Shown piece by piece: positions 1 through 11,397 of a stretch of 64,000 nucleotides of DNA. The DNA comes from Buddleja alternifolia. Its lineage: Eukaryota; Streptophyta; Magnoliopsida; Lamiales; Scrophulariaceae. Both the position numbers and the translations under genes were made by a program. The notes below the pieces were generated by a model. That model saw only the letters and a program-made list of their open reading frames with translations. It did no database searches and had not been told where the DNA came from. The stretch lies in NCBI GenBank assembly GCA_019426215.1, contig CM033391.1, positions 13,194,708 through 13,258,707 on the forward strand, given 5' to 3'. How positions within the stretch are numbered: the stretch's first letter is position 1; each line of letters begins with the position of its first letter.

Positions 1-721
1 CATTGATGATGAGCTAATTTTATAGAACTAGGGCCATGTAAGGCCAAATTGTGATTTATACTTATAATAGAGGATTGTTGTGATTACTCTTATATTGTTA
101 TGTGATGTGAATTTGTGTTTTTTGCCTATCTTACATATACTTGATCACTACATGTTAGAATCTTATGCCTAGGTTAATATTTCGGGAGAAAATGGACTTA
201 GGGTGCAAGAAATTCACATCATGACCCGCAACTAATGAGGAATTGCCCTAGACATAGGTAAAGATTCCCGGGTGAAGTTATTCGATTCTAATCGAGTGAA
301 CTCTAGTACGTTAATGCATGTTTAGTGGTTAGATTTCCGGATAGGAATATTTGGGAAATCACGATCTAAGCATAGGAGTTTATACGCGAGACATCGGTTA
401 TTCTCTACCTTAGGAGTTTTCACCATAACAATATAAGAGTAATTCTCCAACAAGAACCTTTATAAGTATATTTGATCAATTTGGACCTAGCATGTGCCTT
501 AGTCTCTCTTTATAGTTTGTGTAAAATCAATTGTGTAATCTTGTTCTTATTGTATGCATTTTACCTCTAATTTACTTTAATTATATTTGTTCTTTATCAT
601 TACAAATCATAAACTAAAATTCAAGTCTCCGTGGTTCGACAACCCGGACTTTTCGTCCACACTTATTACTACACACGACTAGTGCACTTGCTATCATAGC
701 ACGTTAGTTATTAGCGTGTCA
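1..721 (+). repeat. 3' part of an LTR (unclassified LTR retrotransposon), cut by the window edge
   Basis: This segment aligns by eye with 60369-61082. Shared blocks include 'attgccctagacatagg', 'aagattcccgggtgaag' and a closing stretch with 'gactagtgcacttgcta' and 'agcgtgtca'. Both copies stop at the same terminal TGTCA, and their right flanks are unrelated: copia coding sequence here, other sequence at 61083. That is how an LTR 3' end ending in CA behaves. No primer-binding site follows 721, so this is a 3' LTR or solo LTR, inserted into the extra ORF of the SIRE-like element. The superfamily is not certain; the style of the end recalls Ty3/gypsy LTRs. Confidence 0.65.
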
Positions 722-1103
722 TTGTCCAGGCTTCCTTAATTTGTTTTAATGTAACGCAATCCAATGCCTCACCCTCATTTGGAAGATTGAAGTTCTTGGC
801 AATGGTGGAAGCAGACAAGATAAATTCCTTGGGAGGCTCCTTCTTGGATAGAGGAATTAGACAGGAGATAGACTTCTTGTCCTCTGAAAGTTTAGCAGTC
901 TTCCAAAAGGTATCGACTTCAGTAGGAAACATATAGGAGTATTGGGTCAAAAATGGTTTGAGCCCAGCTTTGACGACCATGTCCATCATGTCTGTTAGGT
1001 TGATCTGAGGTTGTTCATAGAGAAATTTCCAGTCGACAACAAGGCCTTCAGTCACCTTGATGGTAAGTTCAGCAGAAGTAGACGAAGATTTCGTTGGAGC
1101 CAT
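722..1103 (-). pseudogene. Extra ORF downstream of pol in the SIRE-like element, truncated
   Basis: An open frame starts at ATG 1103 and runs about 127 codons to position 722. There it enters foreign LTR sequence, adds about three codons and stops. It begins MAPTKSSSTSAEL and has no signal peptide or membrane segment that I can see. The position matches the extra ORF that SIRE-type elements carry between pol and the 3' LTR, often called env-like. Nothing visible here supports an envelope function, so I leave the function open. The C-terminal part must lie on the other side of the inserted LTR, outside the window. Confidence 0.6.
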
Positions 1104-1956
1104 TTTTAGTGAAAGAGATGAACTGAGATTTTCTTTTGCTTTGAGAGAGAGAATAAGTTTTGCAGATATGTTTGAGTAAAAGTGAATTGTCTTTCTGCAG
1201 AATTTGTGTTTTAAATGACACAGTAAAGAATTTTTGAAACTTGTGTTCTCTAGTCTCTGTAGGATTTAGACACGGGTAACGATTATTGAATCTCAGCCAT
1301 AAATTTAACTGCGGACGCGAGTTTTGTCTAATAGAGAGAAGTTACATTTGGTAATTCTCATATATAAAGATTTGACATCCGAGTTAAAATTTTAAAAACG
1401 TTTGGTATTTTCAGAGTGTAACGCACGCGCCCGTTTGTACACTGACATGTACACAAACACGTGCTATCTCTGAACCGTCATTTTGAAAAGAAATTTTTGA
1501 TTACCCGCCAGTTTGATGTGATAGAAGCGTACGAGTAGAGTACAAAATAGACTTTTGAGTCTACCCACTACTTCGAAAGAAGTTTGGAAACTTTATGCAT
1601 GGCTTGTAAAGAAAATATTTTTATATTAAGAGTTGATTGGACTTGATTCAACGCTTAACTGATACCATTGGTTGGTATTTATTTTAACGGTTGTAATATA
1701 GACGCTTAAAGTCAAAGTCCTTTTTTTTATGTTTGAGCGTCCAATATTTTATGCAAAAATAATACTGAGCGTTGATGATCATGCATCTGAAAATTTTGAT
1801 CATTGACGCTTACAGTTATGTTCAAGTACAATTTTAAGGTTCTCCCTAAATTTGATAACTTGTACCATTTGTTTTGTTTTTCAAAGAAGGCTTTTAGAAA
1901 TAAATCAAGTGGATTCCCCCTAAATTATATGTCTAATAAAGTATGATGCTTGATGA
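1104..1956 (-). other. Non-coding stretch between pol and extra ORF of the SIRE-like element
   Basis: I see no sustained reading frame. A purine-rich run on the minus strand near 1912-1926 (with GGGGGAA) resembles a polypurine tract but lies just after pol rather than next to an LTR. The GACGCTT/AAGCGTC motif that recurs through this element is present around 1700 and 1805. Confidence 0.5.
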
Positions 1957-3378
1957 TTAAGAGTTTAAATCAATCATACGTAGTTCACTTCTCAAAGTGA
2001 GAAAACGCTGTTCATTGAGTGCTTTGGTGAAGATATTTGCCGATTGTTTGTCAGTTCCAATGAAGTGCATGGAGATATCTTTCTTTTGAACGTGGTCACG
2101 AAGGAAATGGTATCTAATGTCAATGTGTTTGGTTCTGGAATGAAGAATAGGGTTTTGAGTCATGGCTAGAGCGCTTTGGTTATCACAATGAATGGGGGTT
2201 GGACCTAGGATTATTCCATAGTCTCTAAGTTGTTGCCTCATCCATAATACTTGTGCACAATAACTTCCTGCAGCTACTTACTCAGCTTCGGCTGTGGAGG
2301 TAGCTATGGATTGTTGTTTCTTGCTATGCCATGAAACTAACCTATCACCTAGAAATTGACAAGTACCACTAGTGCTTTTACGATCTATTTTGCAACCTGC
2401 AAAATCTGCATCTGAGTAACCGATTAGTTCAAAAGGAGAATCCCTGGGATACCATAAGCCCACATGTTGTGTGCCTTTTACGTATTTAAGGATTTTCTTG
2501 GCAGCAGTCAAGTGTGACTCTTTAGGATCAGCTTGGAATCGTGCACACATACATACCGAAAACATAATATCAGGTCTACTGGCAGTGAGATAAAGAAGTG
2601 ATCCTATGATACCTCTATAATTAGTGATATCAACTTTCTTTCCACTTTCATCTTTATCTAACTTAAGCGTTTGGCTCATTGGAATTTTTGAATATGATGC
2701 ATTCTCCATACCAAATTTCTTAATCATATCTCGTGTATATTTAGCTTGGTTGATAAATATGCCATTAGGGAGTTGTTTAATTTGTAGTCCTAAGAAGAAA
2801 GTTAATTCACCCATCATGCTCATTTCAAATTGTTCTTGCATCATTTTTGAAAATTTCTCACACAGACGCTTGTTAGTAGAACCAAATATAATATCATCAA
2901 CGTAAATTTGGACTAAGAGAATGTCTTCGTTATTGGTAATTTTAAATAACGTTGTATCAACGCTGCCTTTTGAAAAGCCTTTACCAATAAGAAAGATAGA
3001 GAGAGTGTCATACCATGCTCGGAGTGCTTGCTTAAGCCCGTAAAGTGCTTTTTCTAGCTTGTAAACCATACCCTTACCATGATTGTTGATGAATCCTGGT
3101 GGTTGCTACACATACACTTCTTCTTGGAGTTTACCATTCAGGAAGGCACTCTTCACGTCCATTTGATACACCATAAACTTGTTGAACGCTGCATACGCTA
3201 GAAACATGCGGATTGCTTCAAGGCGAGCGAAAGGAGCGTAAGTCTCATCAAAGTCAATACCCTCCTCTTGGCAGTATCCTTGAGCTACGAGTCTGGCCTT
3301 GTTCCTTATAACATTGCCGTTCTCATCCATCTTGTTTCTATATACCCATCTTGTTTCTATATACCCATCTAGTTCCAA
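1957..3378 (-). pseudogene. copia reverse transcriptase and RNase H, broken
   Basis: Three collinear minus-strand fragments, 3378-3106, 3069-2278 and 2241-1957, together cover the copia RT and RNase H. Visible motifs are [12 protein letters not shown] and the catalytic YVDD box in the RT, then DADFAGC and KSTSG of the RNase H, and HIDIRYHFLRD near the end. In-frame stops lie at 3106-3108 (TAG) and 2278-2280 (TAA). At the 5' side a tandem duplication of 19 bp (3331-3349 and 3350-3368) shifts the frame. The enzyme cannot be made from this copy. Confidence 0.9.
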
Positions 3379-3424
3379 TAACTCATTGGTGAGTTGGTCT
3401 CGGTACTAGCATCCAAACCTTATT

Positions 3425-5215
3425 TCATTCGAACTGATTAAGCTCTTCTTGCATGGCTTCAATCCAACTTGGGTCGCTTAGCGCTTCATCCACTTTCTTA
3501 GGTTCCATTTGAGATAGAAAGCTTGCAAACATAGCCTCATTGAACGTAGCGGCTCTAGTCCTAACAGGTGCTTCAATATCTCCAATAATCTGCTCAGGTG
3601 GATGATCACGCAGCCATAATTTGTCTGGTTGGAAGGGGTTAAAAGGTTGAACAGGCGCTTGAGGTACATACGCTTGACTACCTTCTTGCGTAGGCGCTCC
3701 AAGTTCACAATTCCTTGTGTGCTCTTGATGATCATTCTCTTCATGATCATCAGCATTTCTTACATGATAATTTAGAGTAATCTCACGAGTATTCTTAGGA
3801 GGTGGCACTGAGATCTCATCATCGTCGTCAGTATCTTCATCAATAGTAATCTTAGACGCTTGATGACATAGATCTTCAACTCCTACATCATTTAAATTAA
3901 CCTTACTCGGCTCTTGGTTAGCATCATCAAAAACAACATGAATAGATTCCTCAACCTTCGATTTGATCTTATTGAGAATGCAAAAATTCTTTCCATTTTT
4001 GGCGTAGCCTAGAAAGATTCCCTCATCCGCTTTAGGATTAAAAGTCTTTAGGCTTTGGGATCCATTATTATGGATAAAACATTTAGAACCAAAGACGTGA
4101 AAATATGAAACATTTGGCTTACGTCCCTTCCATAGTTCATATGGAGTTTTCCCATGCTGTTTGTTGATCATGCAGCGGTTTTTAGTGTAACAGGCAGTGT
4201 TGATCGTTTCGGCCCAAAATCTAGGAGCAAGCTTGTATTCTGCTAACATAGTCCTAGCGGCTTCCTTAAGCGTTCGGTTCTGGCGCTCAGCAACACCATT
4301 TTGTTGGGGAGTTCTGGGAGCTGAATACTCATGATGTATTCCATTTTCTGCACAAAACTTCTCAACAATCTTGTTAGTAAACTCAGTATCGTGATCGCTT
4401 CTTATTCTTGCAACCTTAAGATTTTTCAATGTTTGAAGTTGTCGAATAAGCGTTGTTAACTTGTCACATGTTTCATCTTTGGATGACAGAAATTCCACCC
4501 AAGTAAATCGAGAGAAATCATCTACTATCACCAAAGTATACTTTTTACCGCTTACACTGATCGTTTGAACAGGTCCAAACAAATCCATGTGAAGTAGTTC
4601 AAGTATTCTAGAGGTAGATAGATGAGGTTTTCTCTTGAATGATGATTTAACTTGTTTACCCATTTGACAAGCGTCACAAAGACGATCCTTATGAAATGGT
4701 CCATTTGGTAATCCCTCTACAAGATTTTGACTTATTAGCTGAGAGATTGTCTTAAAGTTGAGGTGATTCATTTTTCTATGCCATAACCAACCCATTTTAG
4801 ATTCACTTTTAGCAACAAAACATGTTGGGTTGTTATCACGTGTTGAACCCCAATCTACCAAATATATGTTGTTAGTTCTTTTTCCTTTCAATTTAGTAGA
4901 CTTAGTCTTAGCGTCGTTTATATAGCAGCAGTCACTTGAGAATATGACTTCAAAGCCTTTATCACAGAATTGACTTATGCTTAAAAAATTGTGCTTCAGA
5001 CCCTCAACAAAATAAACATCACTTATCATGATGTTCCCCCTATGCACAGTACCTATACCTTTGGTTTTACCTTTGGAGTTGTCACCAAATACAACCTGAG
5101 GACCATTGGCAGCTTGATAGTTGATCAGAAGATCTTTGGAACCAGTCATGTGCCTTGACGATCCACTATCAAAGTACCATACAGATGTATCGGCTCTAGC
5201 TCTGGGTACCTGCAA
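3425..5215 (-). pseudogene. copia protease and integrase region
   Basis: A 596-codon open stretch. Near its N-terminus is the aspartic protease motif DSGSSRHMTG. It is followed by the GAG-pre-integrase zinc site (HRKMNHLN, then CDACQMGK) and the integrase core with its three acidic residues in HMDLFGP, RSDHDTEF and GVAERQNR. The C-terminal part is acidic and leads into the RT linker (IEAMQEELNQFE), where a TGA at 3425-3427 stops the frame. There is no ATG at the left end: the frame is open from a non-ATG codon, because in the intact element it continues from gag. Confidence 0.9.
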
Positions 5216-5230
5216 TCAAAAAGGGAAGTT

Positions 5231-7434
5231 CTATTTCTGTTTAGGTACCCATTGTTGCTTGGGTCCTTCAACATTATTGACATTGTTAGTTTGAATTAGA
5301 ACTTTAGGAACCCATATTTGCCTAGTCTTCATTGTAGGAATACTGGCCTTTTTGGGTTTCACATTGTGTTGTGTGTGCTTTTTGGGTGTATAATAAAATC
5401 CTCGATTATAATCATAGTCATAATCATAATCATAATCATCATAGTATCGATAATATGATCTTGACTGTCTTGGATATTGACGCTGGTATTTCCTTGGCGC
5501 TGGCTTGGGTTGCACTTTTGGTGCTGGACGCTTAGCGCTTGATTCACAGTGGTCAGTTTTATCTTTAGCCTTTTGAGCGTTTGGATAGACCCGACTTTGT
5601 GACTCATTTGCCTTAGCCTTACCCTTGCCTGAGTTAGCTTTGACTTTCTCATTTGGCCTCTTACCATTGTCACTTGGTTCATTTTGAGTTTGACCTTGTG
5701 AACCTTTTTCAACAAAGACAACACCTTTTCCTTTGTTGTTTGCCGTAACATTAGATTGATTGGATTGTTTACCGAGTTTATCGCATCCAAAACCGGTCTT
5801 CTCACCAAATAATCTGGTTACTTCAGTCACATTATCCAATTGTTTAGAAGCTTTTGATAATGATGAGATGAGCTGCTCTGATTTAGCAAGTCTAGCGATC
5901 AAATCAGCTTCTCTCTTGACTATTATATCAAGATCACTTTTTAATTGAATAATTTCACTCTCAAGCGATTGGTTCTTCTCAATGCACTGTTGCTGAACTC
6001 GCAACTCTGCTCTGAGCGTCACTTTATCTCTTATGAGTGATGAGATAATAGCGAGATCATTTTGATATATTTTGGCAGCTTCTTGACATTCATTGTAGTA
6101 TTCTTTGACTTTGTCAAGTAATTCATCATAAGAAAGAGGAATTGATAATTCATTGATTACCACAGGAGACGCTTCATCATCTCTGGCCATGAGACATATG
6201 AGCACTGAGTCATCTAATGGCTCATCATCATCACTGCTTTCTTCTGAAGATTCTAAATCTTCAGGTGCGGATGCTGGTTCTGATTCAGCTAGCAAACCTT
6301 GTTGACGAAGGTTGCTCCTGAATTGGTTTCTATCCAAGTAATCCTGCCTTGAGGGCTTGGATACTTTTGGATAAGGGCAATTTACCTGGTAGTGCCTTGG
6401 TTTTCTGCAATTATAACAAAGATTAGTTTTCATCTTTTGTTCATTTGTTAACCTTGCAATGTGTGGTTTTGAGATCACTAGAGCTGGGAGACTTTGAGTA
6501 GACGCTTGGTATTGAATAGGCACTTGGGGTGAAGGAACAGAATACTGAGGCGCTTGAAACTGTTGTTGCACAGGAGAAGGCACTTGATATAAACTTTGTC
6601 CTTGATTATTAAGACCTTTTCTTTTCTTTTCATATCTCAAGAACTTCCTGAATCTATTCAGCAAAGCCAACTCTTCTTTCTCATTGATATCTGAATTCTT
6701 TCCTTTATTACCCGATTTACCTTTGATTGATGCAATGAGCGCCCCAGATTCAATCACTGGACTACTCACAATATCACTAGCAGAATTCAACTCGAACTCA
6801 AATGCTTTTAGCTCTAAAAAGGCGTCTTCTGGAGTTAGGAGATCCAGCATATTTGATTCTCTCATAGCGGTTGTCTTCATCAAGAATTTACTTGGTAAGC
6901 TTCTAAAGATTTTAACCACCATTTCTCGGTTCTGTAAATCCATTCCCAACGATGTTCTGTAACTAGAGCTGTAAATCTTATATCCAATTGCTCTAAAGTT
7001 TCATTAGGTAACATCTTAAATCCGTTAAACTTTTCCTTGGCAATGGAAAGTTTGTTTTCTTTGATTTGAGCTGAACCACCACAAATCGTTGCCAACTTAT
7101 CCCATATTTCTTTAGTAGTTTTGCAAGACTTGATCTTATTAAATAAGTTGTCATTATCACCAATAGCCGTATATAGAGCGTTACGACCAACACTGTCCAA
7201 ATTAGCTCTTCGACACTCATCTGGAGTCCATTCTTGTTTTGGTTTTTCAACGTAACCATCGGGAGTTTCTTCCGTGGCTCCAGGCGCTCTTGTGATAACT
7301 TTGTATATTTTGATTGGCCCATCTGAAATAATATCACACATGTCATCATTACATGAACAGAGATATGTAAATGCTTTGACTTTCCATGTGTCAAAATTTG
7401 ATTCAGTCAGTTTGGGAACTTTAGCAAATGCCAT
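5231..7434 (-). pseudogene. copia gag region with frameshift
   Basis: Gag starts at ATG 7434 (MAFAKVPKLTESNFDTWKV). It is split by a frameshift near 6880-6950: 7434-6880 gives the N-terminal capsid part and 6949-5231 the rest. The second part has a coiled-coil-like stretch around 5830-6130, a CCHC zinc knuckle (CYNCRKPRHYQVNC), a basic Lys/Ser-rich segment and a Tyr/Asp repeat (DDYDYDYDYDYN) near 5400-5440. A TAG at 5231-5233 ends this frame before the protease. Gag would form the virus-like particle in the cytoplasm. The size and coiled coil fit the SIRE lineage. Confidence 0.85.
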
Positions 7435-7521
7435 ATCGAAAATTTTAACTGTAACTAGATTTTGAAAGAAAAAGATCCAAACAAGCAGTTATGCTTGGAA
7501 ATTTTAAAATTTCAAATTTTA

Positions 7522-7537
7522 ACCGCTCTAATACCAC
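7522..7537 (-). promoter_or_regulatory. Primer-binding site, initiator-tRNA-Met type
   Basis: On the minus strand, directly inside the LTR end (..CCAACA), stands TGGTATTAGAGCGG. It matches the usual TGGTATCAGAGC primer site of plant copia elements with one change. Confidence 0.85.
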
Positions 7538-7538
7538 T

Positions 7539-9172
7539 TGTTGGTCCCAAGTGGCATACGAAAGGGTCTAGAAGGGGGGGTTTGAATAGACCCTGAAGTC
7601 TTTTTCGACTTCGAAAAGTTTCGTACTAAAAGATTTTTGGACGCTTGAAAAGATAGACGCTTGAAGTGTTTAACGCTTGACTTAAGCGTTCACTTAAAAA
7701 TATTGGCGCTTTGGCGAAGCGTCTGATGAAGACTGTTTTTAGGAAGCTAACTCAGACTTCAAGATCTGAATACGTTGACCAAGTAGGTTAAGCGTTTAGT
7801 TCTTTAATCAGTGTTAGCACAGCGGAATGATTTTTGGAGTCTTCTCTTTGAAAGCTTTAGCGTCACAAGAGGTTTCTTAGTTGCTTAGCTTTTGATTCTG
7901 TTTTACTTAATCAATTTATGCAATGATATGATAGATGAAAGAATTGACTGAAAAGTAAATGACACAATATTTGTAAGGTTCGTTGGGTGGTGTAATCCCA
8001 ACTACGTCCTTCTTCTCCTCGAACACTTGGAGGCAATCCACTAAAATGATTCTCAAAAAATCACACAGAATCTTCTACAAATTAGGGAGAGATGGATGTC
8101 GATGACTTGAGCTCCTTGATCACATAGATTTTTACTCCAGATCACTTCAATCACCTTGCTTCTTTCACCCAGAAATATGGCAAGTATCCAACTTCGACTT
8201 CACACAAATCGCGAGGCTTGGATAGAGGTTTTTCTAAAAAGGTTTGTTTGATTTTGATGAAGCTCAAACAACTGGAATATCTCAGTAGTAGTGTAGTTTC
8301 TTCAAAAAGAATGTTTGAGATATTGGGTTGACTGTCTCAGGATTTGATGAAAAGCAGAGAGAATATTTTCTCGAGTATTCTGGATTTTTTGAGAGTTTAA
8401 GGAATGAGACTTCAATGCAACAGCAATTTGGCTTGATAATTGTTCTATGTTTGGCTTGTTGTTGAAGTTCTATTTATAGGCATTCTTGGAGAAAGTGTCT
8501 GTTTGACACATGCAAGGGCGCGTGTCTCTCACTTTCGCGAGTGAACAACTTTTGTCCTTTTTCCTGAAAATCTGCTGCACAAAAGTTGGTGTTGCAGTCT
8601 TTGAATTGTTGACAGTCCAATAGGATGGCTTCTCCGTACGTCTGAAAGTGCTTATCACATTTAATGCTCTTATCAGCATTTAATGCAATTTGAATTAATG
8701 CCCGTTGGCATTTAATGCACTGAGAATATTTGCATTAAACTCCTTTCGATCTGACGCTTCAGGAGAATGTTTGTCATTTGATAGACGCTTCATTCATGAA
8801 CTGAAAGTTCCATTTAATCTGGAGGACTATTTAATGTTTAGACGCTTGGAAAAAGTCTTCAGACTTTATTTAGAAGTGTAGACGCTTGAGACTTCAGTCT
8901 TCGTTACTTGACACCTCACTCAGAATATGTCAGGCGCTTAGAGTGAAGTTCTTCAAACTTCATTCACTATTGATTTCTTGGACGCTTGGAGTCTTCAGAT
9001 TTTGCAGTCTTGATAAGCTCACTCAGAAAGTATCAAACGCTTAATCTAACCGACTTCTTGATCTAAAAATGTCAAAAATAAAAGATAAAATAAAGCTTAT
9101 ACATTTCTAATGTTCAAATGCTTATACAAGTATCTATGAAATTTAAGCATACATAACTTTTGGGGTCTAACA
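7539..9172 (-). repeat. 5' LTR of the SIRE-like element (1634 bp)
   Basis: On the minus strand the LTR starts TGTTAGACCCCAAAAG (9172) and ends GACCAACA (7539), next to the primer-binding site. The length suits SIRE elements. The heptamer GACGCTT (or its complement) recurs many times in it, for example near 7639, 7655, 7717, 8754, 8784, 8840, 8881 and 8980. The second LTR needed to date the insertion is not in the window. Confidence 0.85.
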
Positions 9173-9245
9173 AGATTCCTAATTGTCATCATCAAAACAT
9201 CTAACATGAAATTCCTAACAACCTGGTTTAAACCTATTTGGAGCA

Positions 9246-11337
9246 GTGGTATCTACTCCACACTTGAAAATGAAATTTCAAACGAATGCAGGGATTGGAC
9301 AAGTTAAATGTAACCAAGAGATGGCACGAGAGTGCTACACCACTTCGTTGAAACGAAGCTCTCCAAAGGTGAACCCAGAAAAGATGAAGAAATTGGCTTC
9401 TACCATTGAAATTCCGAACTGTGATCCGGATCCGAGTAAGAAACAAAAGATGGAGAAAACTCGCATTGAGCCATCAGATCACAAGGTTATCGAGCTTGAA
9501 CCTAGCAATCTTGAGAAAACAACACGAATAGGCTCGTAGATAGACCTAAACCTCGAAGTCATGATGATAAATTTTTTGAGGAAAAACAAGGATATTTTTG
9601 CTTGGACAACCTCGGATTTCAAAGGCATAAGCCCAGAAGTTATTGTACATCGGCTTAACTTCGATCCAGAAGTAAAACCAATCAACCAGAAGAAAAGGAA
9701 CTTTGGTCCTGATCAAAATTCTATAATTGATGCTGAGGTGAATAAGCGTCTTGAGGTTAGGTACATTAACGTGATCCACTTCACGGAATGGCTAGCCAAT
9801 GTGGTGTTAGTACCCAAAGCTAATGGAAAATGGTGTATGTGCACTGATTTCACCGACCTAAACAAAGCGTGCCCCAGGGATCATTATCCCTTACCTCGAA
9901 TTGATCTGCTAATGGATTCCACAGCAGGATGTGTGTTATTGTGCATAATGGACGCATATCAAAGGTTTAACCAAATAATGATGGCAGAAAAGGATCGATA
10001 CAAGACCTCGTTCATCACCTCCAAGGGTGTATATTGCTATAAGATCATGCCTTTCGGCCTTAGAAATTCAGGTGCCACATACCAAAGATTGGTGAACATG
10101 ATGTTCAAAAGTGAGATCGGGAAAACAATGACGTCGATGATATGCTGGTGAAAAGCATCGACGATTATGACCATTTGAAGCATTTGAAACGTTCTTTTGA
10201 CATCATGAACAAATATGGCATGAAACTCAATCCACATAAATGCACCTTTGGTGTGAGAGGAGGAAAGTTCTTAGGGTTTATGGTCACCCAACGAGGCATC
10301 GAGGTTAATCCAGAAAAAATTCAAACTATTCTGGACATGTCTTCACCTCGTACAGTAAAGGATGTACAAAGGTTGACAGGCCGAATGGCTAGTTTAAATA
10401 GATTTATCTCACAAAGTGCGGATAAGGGGTTACACTTCTTTAAGATCCTTAGGAACATTAAAAACTTCAGATGGACAGAAAAGTACGAAAGGGCTTTTCT
10501 CGAGCTGAAGACATACTTGACTTTACCACCTCTACTAACGAAGCCAATTTTGAGGGAAGATCTTCTCTTATACTTGGCAATTTTCGAGGTAGCAATTAGT
10601 ACAGTGCTAGCCTATGAAGTTGAGTCGGAGCATCATCTGGTTTATTATGTGAGCAAGATGTTACAAGGAGCAGAAAAGAATTACATGGTGATAGAAAAAT
10701 AGGCACTTGCACTGATTACCACAGCTAAAAAATTACGTCCATACTTTTAGTCACACCACATCATGGTTCTCACAAATCAACCATTGAAACAAATTTTGGC
10801 TAAACCTGATGCATCGGGAAGACTTGTTAAGTGGGCTGTTGAATTGGGTGAGTTCTCAATCGAATACCGACCCCGTACATCGGTCAAAGCACAAATTATG
10901 GTTGATTTCTTGGTTGAGATTTCATCGTCATCCGATAACGATGTAAACACCTTGATGTCTAATCAATGGATTTTACATGTAGATGGTTCATCCATGTCTC
11001 GACGAGGTGGCGCAGGAGTTTGGCTTCAAGATCCGTACAGAAATGACCCCTCACCATCAAACTTGATTTCGATGTGACGAACAATGAGGCTAAATACGAA
11101 GCTTTGATAACAGGCTTGGGCATGGCGAAGAACCTGAATGTGAGAAATTTGAATGTGTTCACCGACTCACAACTCGTGGCAAACCAAATTAATGGCACAT
11201 ATGAGGCAAAAGAAAAAACGATGTGCAAGTACTTACAAAGGGTGAAGAGCCTCGTAGGCAACTTCGATAAATTAACCTTGAACCAAGTTAAAAGCATAAT
11301 ATATAATGCAAACATGAATAATATAGAAATGCATTGA
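9246..11337 (+). pseudogene. Tat-lineage reverse transcriptase / RNase H, broken
   Basis: Collinear fragments cover the end of the protease region (9246-9539), RT (9561-10151 and 10142-10702) and RNase H segments (10763-11077 and 11074-11337). Motifs seen are FTDLNKACPRDHYPLPRID, GLRNSGATYQRL, the VDDML active-site box at the frameshift near 10130-10145, and HVDGSS with FTDSQLVANQI of the second RNase H. Stops or shifts break the frame at 9537-9539, about 10140, 10700-10702, 10748-10750 and 11075. A 25-bp sequence (11264-11288) is repeated at 11373-11397, so an 84-bp segment has been added between the copies. Confidence 0.88.
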
Positions 11338-11397
11338 TCTCAATTCAATATAGTGATGATGGTTACTAAGAGTCGATAAATTAACCTTGAACCAGGT

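Larger units (their letters stand above)
722..9172 (-). mobile_element. SIRE-like Ty1/copia retrotransposon, decayed, 3' end lost
   Basis: Reading on the minus strand the order is: LTR (9172-7539), initiator-Met-type primer site (7537-7522), gag (7434-5231), protease-integrase (5215-3425), reverse transcriptase-RNase H (3378-1957), an 850-bp non-coding stretch, and an extra ORF (1103-722) interrupted by another LTR at 721. The domain order PR-IN-RT-RH defines Ty1/copia. The long LTR, large gag with a coiled coil, and extra ORF after pol fit the SIRE lineage. The coding region carries several stops, frameshifts and a 19-bp tandem duplication, so it is a dead copy. The 3' LTR is not in the window. 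Confidence 0.85.

Noticed and set aside
722..1103. Envelope protein gene
   Set aside because: Only the position resembles env-like ORFs of SIRE elements. I see no signal peptide or transmembrane segment in the part present.
5359..5808. Second minus-strand frame of 149 codons overlapping gag
   Set aside because: It is a shadow of the Tyr/Asp- and Lys-rich gag segment in another frame.
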